41,792 nt of DNA from an uncultured Bacilli bacterium (GTDB lineage Bacteria; Bacillota_I; Bacilli_A; RF39; UBA660), in the NCBI GenBank assembly GCA_947630055.1, contig CANRGA010000007.1:1-41792 (forward strand), in the 5' to 3' direction. Within the stretch, counting starts at the first letter, position 1; every line of letters begins with the position of its first letter. Position numbers and translations under genes: made by a program. Below, one piece after another: positions 24,597 through 32,840 of this stretch. A model generated the notes under the pieces. That model searched no databases. It was not told where the DNA came from and worked only from the letters and a program-made list of their open reading frames with translations.

Positions 24597-25510
24597 ATAA
24601 TAATTTATGTAATGACTATAGAAAATTAAATAAAAATTTAGAAGATTATTGTAAAGAAATTAATAATAATAAAAATATTGATATAAAAAATTTAGGATTT
24701 GAAGAAATAAATATAAATAATATAAATACGGCAAAAGAATTTATGCCAAATCAAATATTAATTGATTTTAATTTAGATAACAATGATGAATATATATCTT
24801 TAAAAAATGGTGAAAGTGAAACATTTGTGGATGAGGAATATCTTATTAAAACTGGTATAATGCTAGAAAATAATGTTGCTAATTTAAATTTAAATAATGA
24901 AAAAATCAAGATATTAGATAATATTAAAAATGTTTATATTCAAAGTATGAATTGTGGTGGTGAAAAAACAATTGATTTTCTTAGTTATGATGGAGATGTT
25001 TATCAAATATCTAATCTTAATGTTCAATATAGTAGTGAGAATTTAGATCAAAGTAGAAAGGAAATACAAGAAATTATAAAAAGCAATTTAAAAAAATTAA
25101 ACAATAATTTAAAATATTCTGATTTAATGATTTGGAATAAGGGATATGATACTTGTAGTAAAGAAGAAGATGTAATAGGTGTAACAAATGAGGGTCAAAA
25201 GTACATAGTTAGTAAAGAAACATTATTAACTGAATATTATTATTATATTGTACCAGAATCTGCTTTTTATGAGAATTCTAGTAATGAAAGAGCAAAAGTT
25301 TATCCAAACTTTACTATTGTTATTGGTAATAAAACTTTAGATTATAAATTTAAAGATATTTATAACGAATATATGATTTTAACTCAAGATAATTATATCT
25401 ATGATGCAATTAAAAATAAATTAGTAAAAGATAATAAAGTTAATAAAATTTATTATAATAATGATGCATATCTTGTTGTTTTTACTAATGGTGAAATGTT
25501 AGTTTTTTAA
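24461..25510 (+). CDS. Membrane-anchored extracellular protein sharing its N-terminus with 23276
   Basis: A 349-residue protein whose residues 1-45 copy the anchor of the upstream gene, while the rest is a different Asn-rich extracellular region. I recognise no domain in it. Segments such as NVKNVYIQSMNCGGEKTIDF, DGDVYQISNLNVQY and NEGQKYIVSKETLL (read from about residues 155-265) look like beta-propeller or repeat strands, but this is only a visual impression. GAAGGTG before ATG supports the start. It lies 36 bases after the 23276 gene, so they are likely co-transcribed. No terminator is seen at its end. Confidence 0.65.
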   Translation: MKNNSQKLLLILLGVMILLLVCLGIGKIFYKENNVAKEKNENAEQNNNLCNDYRKLNKNLEDYCKEINNNKNIDIKNLGFEEININNINTAKEFMPNQILIDFNLDNNDEYISLKNGESETFVDEEYLIKTGIMLENNVANLNLNNEKIKILDNIKNVYIQSMNCGGEKTIDFLSYDGDVYQISNLNVQYSSENLDQSRKEIQEIIKSNLKKLNNNLKYSDLMIWNKGYDTCSKEEDVIGVTNEGQKYIVSKETLLTEYYYYIVPESAFYENSSNERAKVYPNFTIVIGNKTLDYKFKDIYNEYMILTQDNYIYDAIKNKLVKDNKVNKIYYNNDAYLVVFTNGEMLVF

Positions 25511-25538
25511 AATAAAGAAAAAACTCAAAAAATAACAC

Positions 25539-25568
25539 TTGACAAATATATGTTCGTAGTAGTATAGT
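25539..25568 (+). promoter_or_regulatory. Sigma-A promoter for the ORF6N gene
   Basis: Perfect TTGACA (25539-25544), 18-base spacer, TATAGT (25563-25568). Confidence 0.65.
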
Positions 25569-25602
25569 TAATTTACAATTAAACTAGATAGGGGGAATTG
25601 GT

Positions 25603-26481
25603 ATGAATAGTTTAACTGTAAATAACAAAAATATAACCAATATGATTTATGAAATCAGAGGTAAACAAGTAATGTTGGATAGTGATTTAGCTATACTTTA
25701 TGAATGCAAAAATGGTACTAAATCTATTAATTTGGCCGTAAAAAGAAATATTGATAAGTTTCCAGATAGGTATTATTTTCAATTAAATGAAGATGAATTG
25801 AGAATTCTAAGGTTTCAAAATGAAACCTTAGAATTAAAGCAGGGGCAATATTCTAAATATTTACCATATGCATTTACTGAACAAGGTGTGGCAATGTTGG
25901 CTACTGTATTAAGAACTAAAGTAGCATCTAAAGTAAGTTTAGCAATAATGGATGCATTTGTTATTATGCATAAATATATTTCTAATGAATTAATTGAGCA
26001 AAAATATATTAACAATTTAGTAATTAAACATGATGAAGATATCAAATTATTACAAGAATCATTTAATAAATTTGAAGAGAAAAGAAAAAGTAATGAAATA
26101 TATTTTAATGGGCAGATATACGATGCATACTCTAAGATATTAGATATAATAAAAGAAGCAAAAAAAGAATTAATAATAGTAGATAATTATGCAGATAAAA
26201 GTATGTTAGATATGATAAGAAATGTTAATGTGAATACAACCATAATATGTAAAGAAAAATGTTTATTAAAAGAAATAGATATAGAGAAATATAATAAGCA
26301 ATATAATAATTTAAAAGTAATATATAATAATACATTTCATGATAGATATATAATAATAGATAAAAAGATAATATATCATTGTGGTACATCATTAAATCAT
26401 ATAGGTAGTAAAACATTTTCTATCAATAAATTGGAAGATAAATTAGTTATTAATAGCTTATTAAAATGTATAAAAAATTGA
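25603..26481 (+). CDS. ORF6N-domain DNA-binding protein with a PLD-like C-terminus
   Basis: A 292-residue protein. Residues 10-95 are an ORF6N (KilA-N-like) domain: MIYEIRGKQVMLDSDLAILY, then NLAVKRNIDKFPDRYYFQL and the FTEQGVAMLATVL helix. A charged coiled region follows (about 135-165). The C-terminal 120 residues resemble a phospholipase-D-like fold, with ELIIVDNYAD and FHDRYIIIDKKIIYHCGTS. The HxK motif of active PLDs reads HDR, so catalysis is uncertain. ORF6N proteins are common in phages and as mobile cargo, so this gene may be a moron-type acquisition. GGGGG before ATG supports the start. Its composition is like its neighbours. Confidence 0.85.
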   Translation: MNSLTVNNKNITNMIYEIRGKQVMLDSDLAILYECKNGTKSINLAVKRNIDKFPDRYYFQLNEDELRILRFQNETLELKQGQYSKYLPYAFTEQGVAMLATVLRTKVASKVSLAIMDAFVIMHKYISNELIEQKYINNLVIKHDEDIKLLQESFNKFEEKRKSNEIYFNGQIYDAYSKILDIIKEAKKELIIVDNYADKSMLDMIRNVNVNTTIICKEKCLLKEIDIEKYNKQYNNLKVIYNNTFHDRYIIIDKKIIYHCGTSLNHIGSKTFSINKLEDKLVINSLLKCIKN

Positions 26482-26504
26482 AGAAAATTATTCACTTTCT
26501 TCAA
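26472..26504. terminator. Convergent hairpin terminator
   Basis: TTGAAGAAA (26478-26486) pairs with TTTCTTCAA (26496-26504). On the minus strand it is followed by six T (26477-26472), a good terminator for trmL; on the plus strand the T-run is poor. Confidence 0.7.
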
Positions 26505-27000
26505 TAAAGTTTTTGGATTTGTGTGGTTCGTCAAATAAAAGATTAGGATATCCTTGTTGTCTTAAAGCCTCATATACAACAATGGCAACTGTATTAGATA
26601 AGTTTAAAGCTCTAACATCACTTGTCATTGGTATTCTTAAACATCTATCAATGTAGGGCTTTAATATTTTAGGTGGAATACCGGTTGATTCTTTACCGAA
26701 AAAGAAATAAATATTTTTAGATGTATCACTATAATCAAATGAAGTGTGTGGTTTATGGCCATATCTAGTTAAAAAATAATATTCACCTTCATTTTTAGCA
26801 AAAAATTCATCAATATTTTCATAGACAGTATATTTACACTTATCTATATAGTTGACACCGCTTCTTTTTACATATTTATCATCTAAACTAAATCCTAGTG
26901 GTTTAATTAAATGTAAGCGAGTATTAGTAGCAATGCAAGTACGCATAATATTTCCAGTATTAGTAGGTATCTCTGGTTCAAATAAAACAACATTAATCAT
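26488..27000 (-). CDS. trmL: tRNA (cytidine(34)-2'-O)-methyltransferase
   Basis: A 170-residue SPOUT methyltransferase that methylates the wobble ribose of tRNA-Leu isoacceptors (CAA and UAA) using S-adenosylmethionine. The start VVLFEPEIPTNTGNIMRTC, the FFFGKESTGIPP loop, and the RIPMTSDVRALNLSNTVAIV knot are family hallmarks. I use the ATG at 27000, which has GAGGG before it; the frame stays open 17 codons further upstream but without a ribosome site. One likely substrate, tRNA-Leu(CAA), is encoded at 11778. Confidence 0.94.
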   Translation of the reverse strand: MINVVLFEPEIPTNTGNIMRTCIATNTRLHLIKPLGFSLDDKYVKRSGVNYIDKCKYTVYENIDEFFAKNEGEYYFLTRYGHKPHTSFDYSDTSKNIYFFFGKESTGIPPKILKPYIDRCLRIPMTSDVRALNLSNTVAIVVYEALRQQGYPNLLFDEPHKSKNFIEESE

Positions 27001-27044
27001 AATATCCCTCAAATCAAAAATAATTATATAAAATCTAGAATTAA

Positions 27045-27073
27045 TTGTCAAAATTTGATATTTAGTTTATAAT
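27045..27073 (+). promoter_or_regulatory. Sigma-A promoter for ftsK
   Basis: TTGTCA (27045-27050), 17-base spacer, perfect TATAAT (27068-27073). Confidence 0.75.
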
Positions 27074-27089
27074 TAAGATGGTGATTATA

Positions 27090-29342
27090 ATGGCAAAGCG
27101 AAAAAAATCAAAAGAAACAAGTAGTCCAGGAATGAGTATAGAACTTACTGGCTTAATTTTAGCAATTGTTGGAATAATTGGTTTTGGCTTTGGTTATGTA
27201 GGAACTTTAATTAAAGAATTTGGAATGTTTTTACTTGGCTCATGGTGGATAGTTTTTGATATATATCTTTTATTAGTAGGATTATTTATGGTATTTAAAA
27301 GAAAAATGCCAAAATTTTTCTCATCTCGTTTAATTGGATTTTATTTAATTATGATTGTTATTTTAGTGGCTAGTCATTTTACTTTCTTAAATAAAATTGA
27401 AAATCCTGTTGATATTATTAAAATAACTTTTGATCAATTTATGGATCGAATTCATACTATTAATATGGCTAATTCAGTTTTAGATACTGGTAATACAACA
27501 ATTGCCATTGGTGGTGGTATAATTGGTGCAGTTTTCATTAGTGTTCTTTATTTCTTATTTGCGAGAACTGGTACCATAATTGTTTTAGTAATTGCTGGTA
27601 TTGTTGGTGCAGTTTTACTTCTTGATTTAACAATGAGTGAATTATTAGATAAGATAAGAAATTTTGTTAAAAATAATAAAGCTTTAAGCGACGAAGATTA
27701 CGATGAAGAAAATAATGAGCCAACTTTAGCTGATGTTAGTGAAGAAGTTGTAAAAGAAATACCTGCTCAAGAAAAGAAAAACGATAAAATAGTTATAACT
27801 TCACTTGCTGATGTAAAAAATAAAATGACTGAGGCAAAAGAAGTAATACCTGTTGAACCAGTAGTAGTGGAAGAAGAAGCAGAAGAACAAGTAATTGTTG
27901 GTAAATATAAATTACCACCTTTAAGTATTTTAAATGAAGTTAAAGCTACAAAAAAAAGTAATAATGATGCTTATACTTTAAAAAATAAAGATATTTTAGA
28001 AAATGTTTTAAAAGATTTCCAAATTACTGGTAAAGTTGTGGATATTCATGTAGGTCCTGCGGTTACACAATATGAAGTAGTTGTACCTGCAGGTACAAAA
28101 GTAAGTAGAATTTTATCTATTAATAAAGAAATTGCCTTAGCTTTGGCTGCAAAAGATGTCAGAATTGAAGCACCGATTCCTGGCAAAAGTACTATAGGAA
28201 TTGAAATACCTAATGAAAGTATTAGTGCTGTACCATTTAGAGAAATATTAGAAGCCAATTTAAATATGCGTAATAAATATGATATTATGATTACTTTAGG
28301 TAAGAACTTAATGGGTAAACCAATTGTGGCTGATATGGCCAAGATGCCTCACCTTTTAGTAGCTGGTTCTACTGGTAGTGGTAAATCAGTTTGTATTAAC
28401 TCTATTATTTGTTCTATTTTAATGAATTATAATCCAAATGATGTTAAATTAATTATGGTTGATCCCAAAAAGGTTGAATTAACTAATTATAATGGTACAC
28501 CACATTTGTATTGTCCAGTTGTAAGTGATCCCAAAAAAGCCTCTATAATGTTACAAAATGTTGTTAGAGAAATGGAAAAAAGATATGATACTTTTGCTGA
28601 AAATGGAGTTAAAAAGATTAGCGAATATAACGAAAAAATTGAAAAAGAAAATCGTAAGCATCCGGAATCACCACTTCCTAAAATGCCTTTTTGGGTAGTA
28701 ATTATTGATGAACTTGCTGATTTAATGTTAGTAGCATCTAAAGAAGTAGAAGATTCTATTATGCGTATTACTCAAATGGCAAGAGCTGCTGGTATTCATT
28801 TAATTGTGGCAACGCAAAGACCATCAACTGATGTTATTACTGGGGTAGTTAAAGCAAACATTCCATCAAGAATTTGTTTTGCGGTTGCAAGCCAAATCGA
28901 TTCTAGAACAGCTCTTGATATGAGTGGAGCAGAAAAATTACTTGGTAAAGGTGATATGTTATACTTACCGATGGGTGAAAATACACCAATGCGTATTCAA
29001 GGTTGTTTTATCTCTGATGAAGAAATTAATAAATTAATCAATTATTGTTCTAAGCAACTAAAAGTATCATATGAAGATATGACAGTTGCAGCCTCTAGTA
29101 ATTCATCTTCTGGCAGTGGTAATGGTGATGATGATTATGATGATCCAATGTATAATGAAATTGTGGAATTTGCGATGCAAACTGGAAAAATAAGCGCTTC
29201 ATTAATTCAAAGAAAATTTAGATTTGGATTTAATAGAGCAGCGCGTATGATTGACTTATTAGAAGCAAGAGGTATAGTTGGACCACAAAATGGTTCTAAA
29301 CCAAGAGAGGTATTAGTAAAGAGTGAAAATGAAGAAGAATAA
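27090..29342 (+). CDS. ftsK: FtsK/SpoIIIE DNA translocase
   Basis: A 750-residue DNA pump that clears chromosomes from the closing septum, or in spore formers moves DNA into the forespore. Four membrane segments fill residues 15-185, an acidic linker about 190-270. The translocase core carries an alpha part (about 295-405), Walker A GSTGSGKS (about 427) and Walker B VVIIDELADLM (about 535). The C-terminal gamma winged helix (from about 690) has the MQTGKISASLIQRKFRFG and NRAARMIDLLEARGIVGP blocks that read KOPS/SRS polarity signals. Start at ATG 27090 with GGTGA upstream. Cannot tell FtsK from SpoIIIE; only one copy is in view. Confidence 0.95.
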   Translation: MAKRKKSKETSSPGMSIELTGLILAIVGIIGFGFGYVGTLIKEFGMFLLGSWWIVFDIYLLLVGLFMVFKRKMPKFFSSRLIGFYLIMIVILVASHFTFLNKIENPVDIIKITFDQFMDRIHTINMANSVLDTGNTTIAIGGGIIGAVFISVLYFLFARTGTIIVLVIAGIVGAVLLLDLTMSELLDKIRNFVKNNKALSDEDYDEENNEPTLADVSEEVVKEIPAQEKKNDKIVITSLADVKNKMTEAKEVIPVEPVVVEEEAEEQVIVGKYKLPPLSILNEVKATKKSNNDAYTLKNKDILENVLKDFQITGKVVDIHVGPAVTQYEVVVPAGTKVSRILSINKEIALALAAKDVRIEAPIPGKSTIGIEIPNESISAVPFREILEANLNMRNKYDIMITLGKNLMGKPIVADMAKMPHLLVAGSTGSGKSVCINSIICSILMNYNPNDVKLIMVDPKKVELTNYNGTPHLYCPVVSDPKKASIMLQNVVREMEKRYDTFAENGVKKISEYNEKIEKENRKHPESPLPKMPFWVVIIDELADLMLVASKEVEDSIMRITQMARAAGIHLIVATQRPSTDVITGVVKANIPSRICFAVASQIDSRTALDMSGAEKLLGKGDMLYLPMGENTPMRIQGCFISDEEINKLINYCSKQLKVSYEDMTVAASSNSSSGSGNGDDDYDDPMYNEIVEFAMQTGKISASLIQRKFRFGFNRAARMIDLLEARGIVGPQNGSKPREVLVKSENEEE

Positions 29343-29356
29343 TTCTTCATTTTTCT
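29328..29356 (+). terminator. Terminator of ftsK, overlapping its last codons
   Basis: AATGAAGAA (29328-29336) pairs with TTCTTCATT (29343-29351), six-base loop, then TTTTCTT. Confidence 0.75.
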
Positions 29357-29444
29357 TACTTGACATAAATATAATTAATAATAATAATGTTAGTTTACAA
29401 AAGAGCTTTTATTATGATAAAATAAATAGGGAAGGATTGATAAT

Positions 29445-29990
29445 ATGAGTCCTAGAAAAACAAAAAAGAAAAAGATAGAACCAGTTAACTATTTTTATGC
29501 ACTATTAATTTTAGTTGGTTGCGTTTTATTGGTATTATATGTTTTAAAGTGGCATGATGTAAAACAAGAAGAAAAATTAATGCAAAGTTATTTAATAACT
29601 TCTAATACCATTCAAAATAATGTGGATGATTTAGAATCATTAAATTTAATTAGACAAGAAGCACCTTCTTCATATTTTATTTATTTAAGTTATCATGGTG
29701 ATGAAAAAATTTATAATTTAGAAAAAAAATTAAAATCAGTAATTGATAAATATAATTTAAATGATGTGTTTTATTATGTTGATTTGACAAAATTAAAAGA
29801 AGAAGAAGGATATTTAGACAAAGTTAATACTGCTTTAGATGTAGAAATTGCTAAAATACCAGCAATAATCTATGTAAATGAAGGTAAAATTGTAGAAAAA
29901 GATATATTAGATGGAACAAACAATACTATTTTATCAGCAAGTGACTTAGAAAACTTATTAGAATTATACGAATTTGATGCTGGTAAATAG
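29445..29990 (+). CDS. Membrane-anchored thioredoxin-fold protein without CXXC
   Basis: A 181-residue protein with a basic N-terminus, one membrane segment (about residues 15-35) and an extracellular thioredoxin-like domain. The fold is suggested by the SSYFIYLSYHG strand, a helix, VFYYVDLTKL, and the KIPAIIYVNEGKIVE strand with a likely cis-Pro. The redox CXXC site is missing (YHGDE occupies that place), so it is probably a binding or scaffold member. GGAAGGA before ATG supports the start. It precedes the spore-coat operon by 60 bases but likely has its own promoter (TTTACA at about 29393 with TAAAAT 18 bases on). Confidence 0.7.
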   Translation: MSPRKTKKKKIEPVNYFYALLILVGCVLLVLYVLKWHDVKQEEKLMQSYLITSNTIQNNVDDLESLNLIRQEAPSSYFIYLSYHGDEKIYNLEKKLKSVIDKYNLNDVFYYVDLTKLKEEEGYLDKVNTALDVEIAKIPAIIYVNEGKIVEKDILDGTNNTILSASDLENLLELYEFDAGK

Positions 29991-30021
29991 GCAAAAATCA
30001 TAAAAGGCTAAATAATTATCT

Positions 30022-30030
30022 CATACACTA
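30022..30030 (+). promoter_or_regulatory. Sigma-E-type -10 box for the cotJ operon
   Basis: CATACACTA matches the CATANNNTA family and fits the sigma-E -10 consensus CATACANT exactly. Bacillus cotJ is known to be sigma-E dependent. The -35 is not obvious. Confidence 0.6.
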
Positions 30031-30050
30031 ATGTAGGAGGTAATTTTTTT

Positions 30051-30500
30051 ATGTTATTTGATAATAACGATGTTAATTTGGATTTTACATTTTTAGATTT
30101 AGCTAATCTTACTAATAATAAAATTGATATGAATACACCAAATATATTACCAGCTAAAGAAGGTTTCTTAAGAGGTAATATGTTTAAAAATGAATATAAA
30201 CCATACAAAAATTTAACTTATATCAATATTCGTCCTCAAAGTGATAGAGAAGCCAAATTATTTAATGTAATGCAATTTTCATTTGCCATTAATGACTTAA
30301 ATCTTTATTTAGATTTACATCCAGATGATACTAAAGTTGTTCGTTTATTTGAAGAATTAGTTAAAGAAGAAAAACAAGCTAAAAAAGAATATATGGATAG
30401 TTATGGACCACTTACATTAAATAAAGTTAAGGGTGATAAATTTGATTGGATTGAAAGCCCTTGGCCATGGGATGATTTAGGAGGTAATATGTATGTTTAA
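30051..30500 (+). CDS. cotJB: CotJA-like/CotJB spore coat fusion protein
   Basis: A 149-residue spore coat protein. Residues about 33-58 (PAKEGFLRGNMF, then NEYKPYKNLTY) look like CotJA, with its G-(N/T)-MF and PY features. Residues 62-145 are CotJB: the LFNVMQFSFAINDLNLYLDL and HPDD run, YGPLT, and the WIESPWPWD end. In Bacillus these are separate genes cotJA and cotJB, and the products associate with the coat with CotJC. GGAGG supports the ATG. It overlaps cotJC by eight bases, and a sigma-E-type box lies upstream. Confidence 0.88.
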   Translation: MLFDNNDVNLDFTFLDLANLTNNKIDMNTPNILPAKEGFLRGNMFKNEYKPYKNLTYINIRPQSDREAKLFNVMQFSFAINDLNLYLDLHPDDTKVVRLFEELVKEEKQAKKEYMDSYGPLTLNKVKGDKFDWIESPWPWDDLGGNMYV

Positions 30501-31050
30501 ATATACAAAACACACTAACTATCCAATAAATATTAAGAAAAAAGATTTAAGAATGGCTAAATACTTATTAACTCAATTTGGTGGTGCGAATGGTGAACTT
30601 GCTGCAGCAATGCGTTATTTTAGTCAAAAGTTTACAATGCCCGATGATAAAGGTAAAGCCTTACTTAATGATATAAGTACAGAAGAGCTTGGTCATTGTG
30701 AAATGATCTGCACAATGGTTCACCAACTTACCAAAAATGCTACTGTTAAAGAATTAGAAGATGCTGGACTTGGTTCATATTATGCAGATCATAATAAAGG
30801 TATTTATCCTGTAGATGCATCAGGTGTTCCATTTAGTTCAATGTATTTTGCTGTAACAGCTGATCCAATTGCCGATTTAATGGAAGATATGGCTGCAGAG
30901 CAAAAGGCGAGAGCAGTATATGAAAATTTAATTGATTTAACAGATGATGAAGATGTTTTAGCCCCACTTTTATTCTTAAGACAAAGAGAAGTTGTTCATT
31001 TTAATCGTTTTAAAGAATTATACGAATATTATAAAAATAAAGGATATTAA
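30493..31050 (+). CDS. cotJC: Spore coat manganese catalase CotJC
   Basis: A 185-residue ferritin-fold manganese catalase of the spore coat. Ligand-bearing segments are present: GGANGELAAAMRYF (first Glu, about residue 35), STEELGHCEMI (Glu/His), DMAAEQKARAVYENL and RQREVVHFNRF (second Glu/His). These build the di-manganese centre that breaks down peroxide. The ATG overlaps the cotJB end, and GGAGG inside cotJB serves as ribosome site. It ends at its own terminator. Its presence is among the best evidence that the organism makes spores. Confidence 0.95.
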   Translation: MFKYTKHTNYPINIKKKDLRMAKYLLTQFGGANGELAAAMRYFSQKFTMPDDKGKALLNDISTEELGHCEMICTMVHQLTKNATVKELEDAGLGSYYADHNKGIYPVDASGVPFSSMYFAVTADPIADLMEDMAAEQKARAVYENLIDLTDDEDVLAPLLFLRQREVVHFNRFKELYEYYKNKGY

Positions 31051-31058
31051 ATTTATGA

Positions 31059-31084
31059 AAAAGGCTCAGAATAGAGTCTTTTAA
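31059..31084 (+). terminator. Terminator of the cotJ operon
   Basis: AAAAGGCTC (31059-31067) pairs with GAGTCTTTT (31074-31082) with one G-U pair; the T-rich tail follows. Confidence 0.75.
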
Positions 31085-31085
31085 T

Positions 31086-31113
31086 TTGACAAATTTTTTA
31101 ATTTTGCTATAAT
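31086..31113 (+). promoter_or_regulatory. Strong sigma-A promoter with extended -10
   Basis: Perfect TTGACA (31086-31091), 16-base spacer, TG one base before a perfect TATAAT (31108-31113). Confidence 0.8.
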
Positions 31114-31150
31114 ATCAAGCATTCAAGTGCATTTAGAGGGGGAATTTTTT

Positions 31151-31531
31151 ATGTATAATGATGAAATACCAGCAGAAGATATTAGAAGAGGGAAAATTAT
31201 TAAATATTCACTTGCTACAATACTAGGTTTAACTTTAGTTGGTTGTTCTGGCATTGAGGTGTATGATGCAGATGTAGATCATACTAAGGAAATATGTTTG
31301 AAAACAAAAATAATTGATACTTTAGATCCTGATTCAAGGGGTACATTATCAATGGGAATGGAAACACATCAAATACCAGAAATAATTGATAATTTAGAAG
31401 ATAATGGTTATAAAAACATAAAAATTTCTTACCAAAAAAATAATGATGGTTTTGAAATAAAAGAATACGCAAATTATAATTATGAAACAAATACTTTTGA
31501 ATATCAAGATACGATAAATTTAAGTCGATAA
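31151..31531 (+). CDS. Lipoprotein, unknown function
   Basis: A 126-residue protein with an LTLVGC lipobox, Cys at residue 32. The stretch before the hydrophobic core is unusually long and partly acidic (MYNDEIPAEDIRRGK), which is odd for a signal peptide. The mature part has no domain I know. The ATG at 31151 is preceded by GGGGG; an ATG eight codons earlier has no ribosome site. A strong sigma-A promoter lies just upstream, and the DUF1292 gene follows after 19 bases. Confidence 0.7.
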   Translation: MYNDEIPAEDIRRGKIIKYSLATILGLTLVGCSGIEVYDADVDHTKEICLKTKIIDTLDPDSRGTLSMGMETHQIPEIIDNLEDNGYKNIKISYQKNNDGFEIKEYANYNYETNTFEYQDTINLSR

Positions 31532-31550
31532 TTATTTAAAAGGAAAAATT

Positions 31551-31826
31551 ATGGAGAAATTAGAATTTACTACTAAGGATAAATTTGGTAATGAGATAGT
31601 TTGCGAAGTAATAGCAACTTATCATGATGACAATACTAATAAAGATTATATTGTATATACTGATAAAAAATTAGATGAAAATCAAAAATTAAAAGTATAT
31701 TATGGTTTATATGAAAAAGTTGGTAGGGGTATTAAATTAAAAGAAGCCAAAATGCCAGAAGAGAAATCTATTGGTTTACAAATTATTAGAGAAATATTAA
31801 ATGATTTAAATAAATTAAATGGCTAA
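31551..31826 (+). CDS. DUF1292 family protein
   Basis: A 91-residue soluble protein. The pattern of a FTTKDKFGNEIVCEVIATY start, NKDYIVYTD in the middle and LKVYYGLY places it in DUF1292 (YrzB-like), a Firmicute family without known function that is often near yrrK/alaS-type genes. Here it follows a lipoprotein gene instead. AAGGA before ATG supports the start. It ends in a terminator that uses its stop codon region. Confidence 0.7.
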   Translation: MEKLEFTTKDKFGNEIVCEVIATYHDDNTNKDYIVYTDKKLDENQKLKVYYGLYEKVGRGIKLKEAKMPEEKSIGLQIIREILNDLNKLNG

Positions 31827-31843
31827 GTTCTAGTCATTTTTTG
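31818..31843 (+). terminator. Terminator after the DUF1292 gene
   Basis: AATGGCTA (31818-31825) pairs with TAGTCATT (31831-31838) with one G-U pair, then T-run. Confidence 0.75.
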
Positions 31844-31872
31844 TTGTATATGCTAATTTTGTTTGTTATAAT
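31844..31872 (+). promoter_or_regulatory. Sigma-A-like promoter for the DUF368 gene
   Basis: TTGTAT (31844-31849), 17-base spacer, perfect TATAAT (31867-31872). Confidence 0.6.
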
Positions 31873-31895
31873 TAAGAAGAGTTAGAAGGTAGGAT

Positions 31896-32810
31896 ATGAA
31901 GAAAATAAAAGAATATGTTGTTAATTTTATTAATGGTTTTTGTATGGCTCTTGCTGATAGTGTGCCGGGTGTATCTGGTGGTACAGTAGCCTTTATCTTA
32001 GGATTTTATGATAAATTTATAACCTCTCTTGATGATCTATTTAGAGGTAATTGGGAAAAAAAGAAAAAAGCTATTAAATACTTACTTAAACTTGCGATTG
32101 GTTGGATTGTTGGCTTTATAATTGCAGTTTTATTCTTAGCCAGTGTATTTGATAAACATATATATGAAATGAGTTCCTTATTTATTGGTTTTATTGTTTT
32201 TGCTATTCCTATTGTTATTAAAGATGAAAAGGATAGTTTAAAAGGTAAATATAAAAATATTTTATTTGCTCTTTTAGGAGCAGCCTTAGTTATCATAATT
32301 ACTTATTTAAATAGAGTAGTTGGTGGTACATTTAATATTGATGCCTTTAATTTAGCCACAATTTTATATGTATTCTTAGCTGCCATGATGGCGATATCTG
32401 CGATGGTTTTACCAGGTGTTTCAGGATCAACAATTTTACTTATCTTTGGTATCTATATTCCCATAATTAGTAAAATAAAGGAATTATTACATTTTAATTT
32501 ATCAGTTTTACCAATTTTAATTGTCTTTGGCTTAGGGGTAATCATTGGTATTTTATACTTTATTAAATTACTACGTAAATGTTTAGATAAACATAGAAGT
32601 GCTACTATATATGCTATTCTGGGTATGATGGTGGCGTCAATTTATTCAATTATAATGGGTCCAACAACGCTAGATGTTCCACTTAAATTCTTAACATTCA
32701 AAACATTTAGTCCATTCTATTTTATAATTGGTGGCTTAATAATGTTTAGTTTAGAAGGATTAAAAAATTTCTTAACAAAAGATAGCGATAAAGATAAAGA
32801 TAAAGAATAA
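31896..32810 (+). CDS. DUF368 membrane protein, probable undecaprenyl-phosphate flippase
   Basis: A 304-residue polytopic protein of the DUF368 family, with about eight membrane segments. Its two pseudo-symmetric signatures are clear: DSVPGVSGGTVAFILGFY (about residues 21-38) and MVLPGVSGSTILLIFGIY (about 170-187). DUF368 members (PopT-type) and DedA proteins have been shown to recycle undecaprenyl phosphate across the membrane for wall synthesis, so this is the likely role. AAGGTAGG before ATG is the ribosome site. A charged D/K repeat tail ends the protein. It shares a bidirectional terminator with mscS. Confidence 0.88.
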   Translation: MKKIKEYVVNFINGFCMALADSVPGVSGGTVAFILGFYDKFITSLDDLFRGNWEKKKKAIKYLLKLAIGWIVGFIIAVLFLASVFDKHIYEMSSLFIGFIVFAIPIVIKDEKDSLKGKYKNILFALLGAALVIIITYLNRVVGGTFNIDAFNLATILYVFLAAMMAISAMVLPGVSGSTILLIFGIYIPIISKIKELLHFNLSVLPILIVFGLGVIIGILYFIKLLRKCLDKHRSATIYAILGMMVASIYSIIMGPTTLDVPLKFLTFKTFSPFYFIIGGLIMFSLEGLKNFLTKDSDKDKDKE

Positions 32811-32840
32811 TATTTAAGTAAAATTAATATTATTCTTTTT
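32802..32840. terminator. Bidirectional terminator overlapping two convergent genes
   Basis: AAAGAATAATATT (32802-32814) pairs perfectly with AATATTATTCTTT (32826-32838), 11-base loop. It includes the stop of the DUF368 gene and the end of mscS. Confidence 0.8.
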
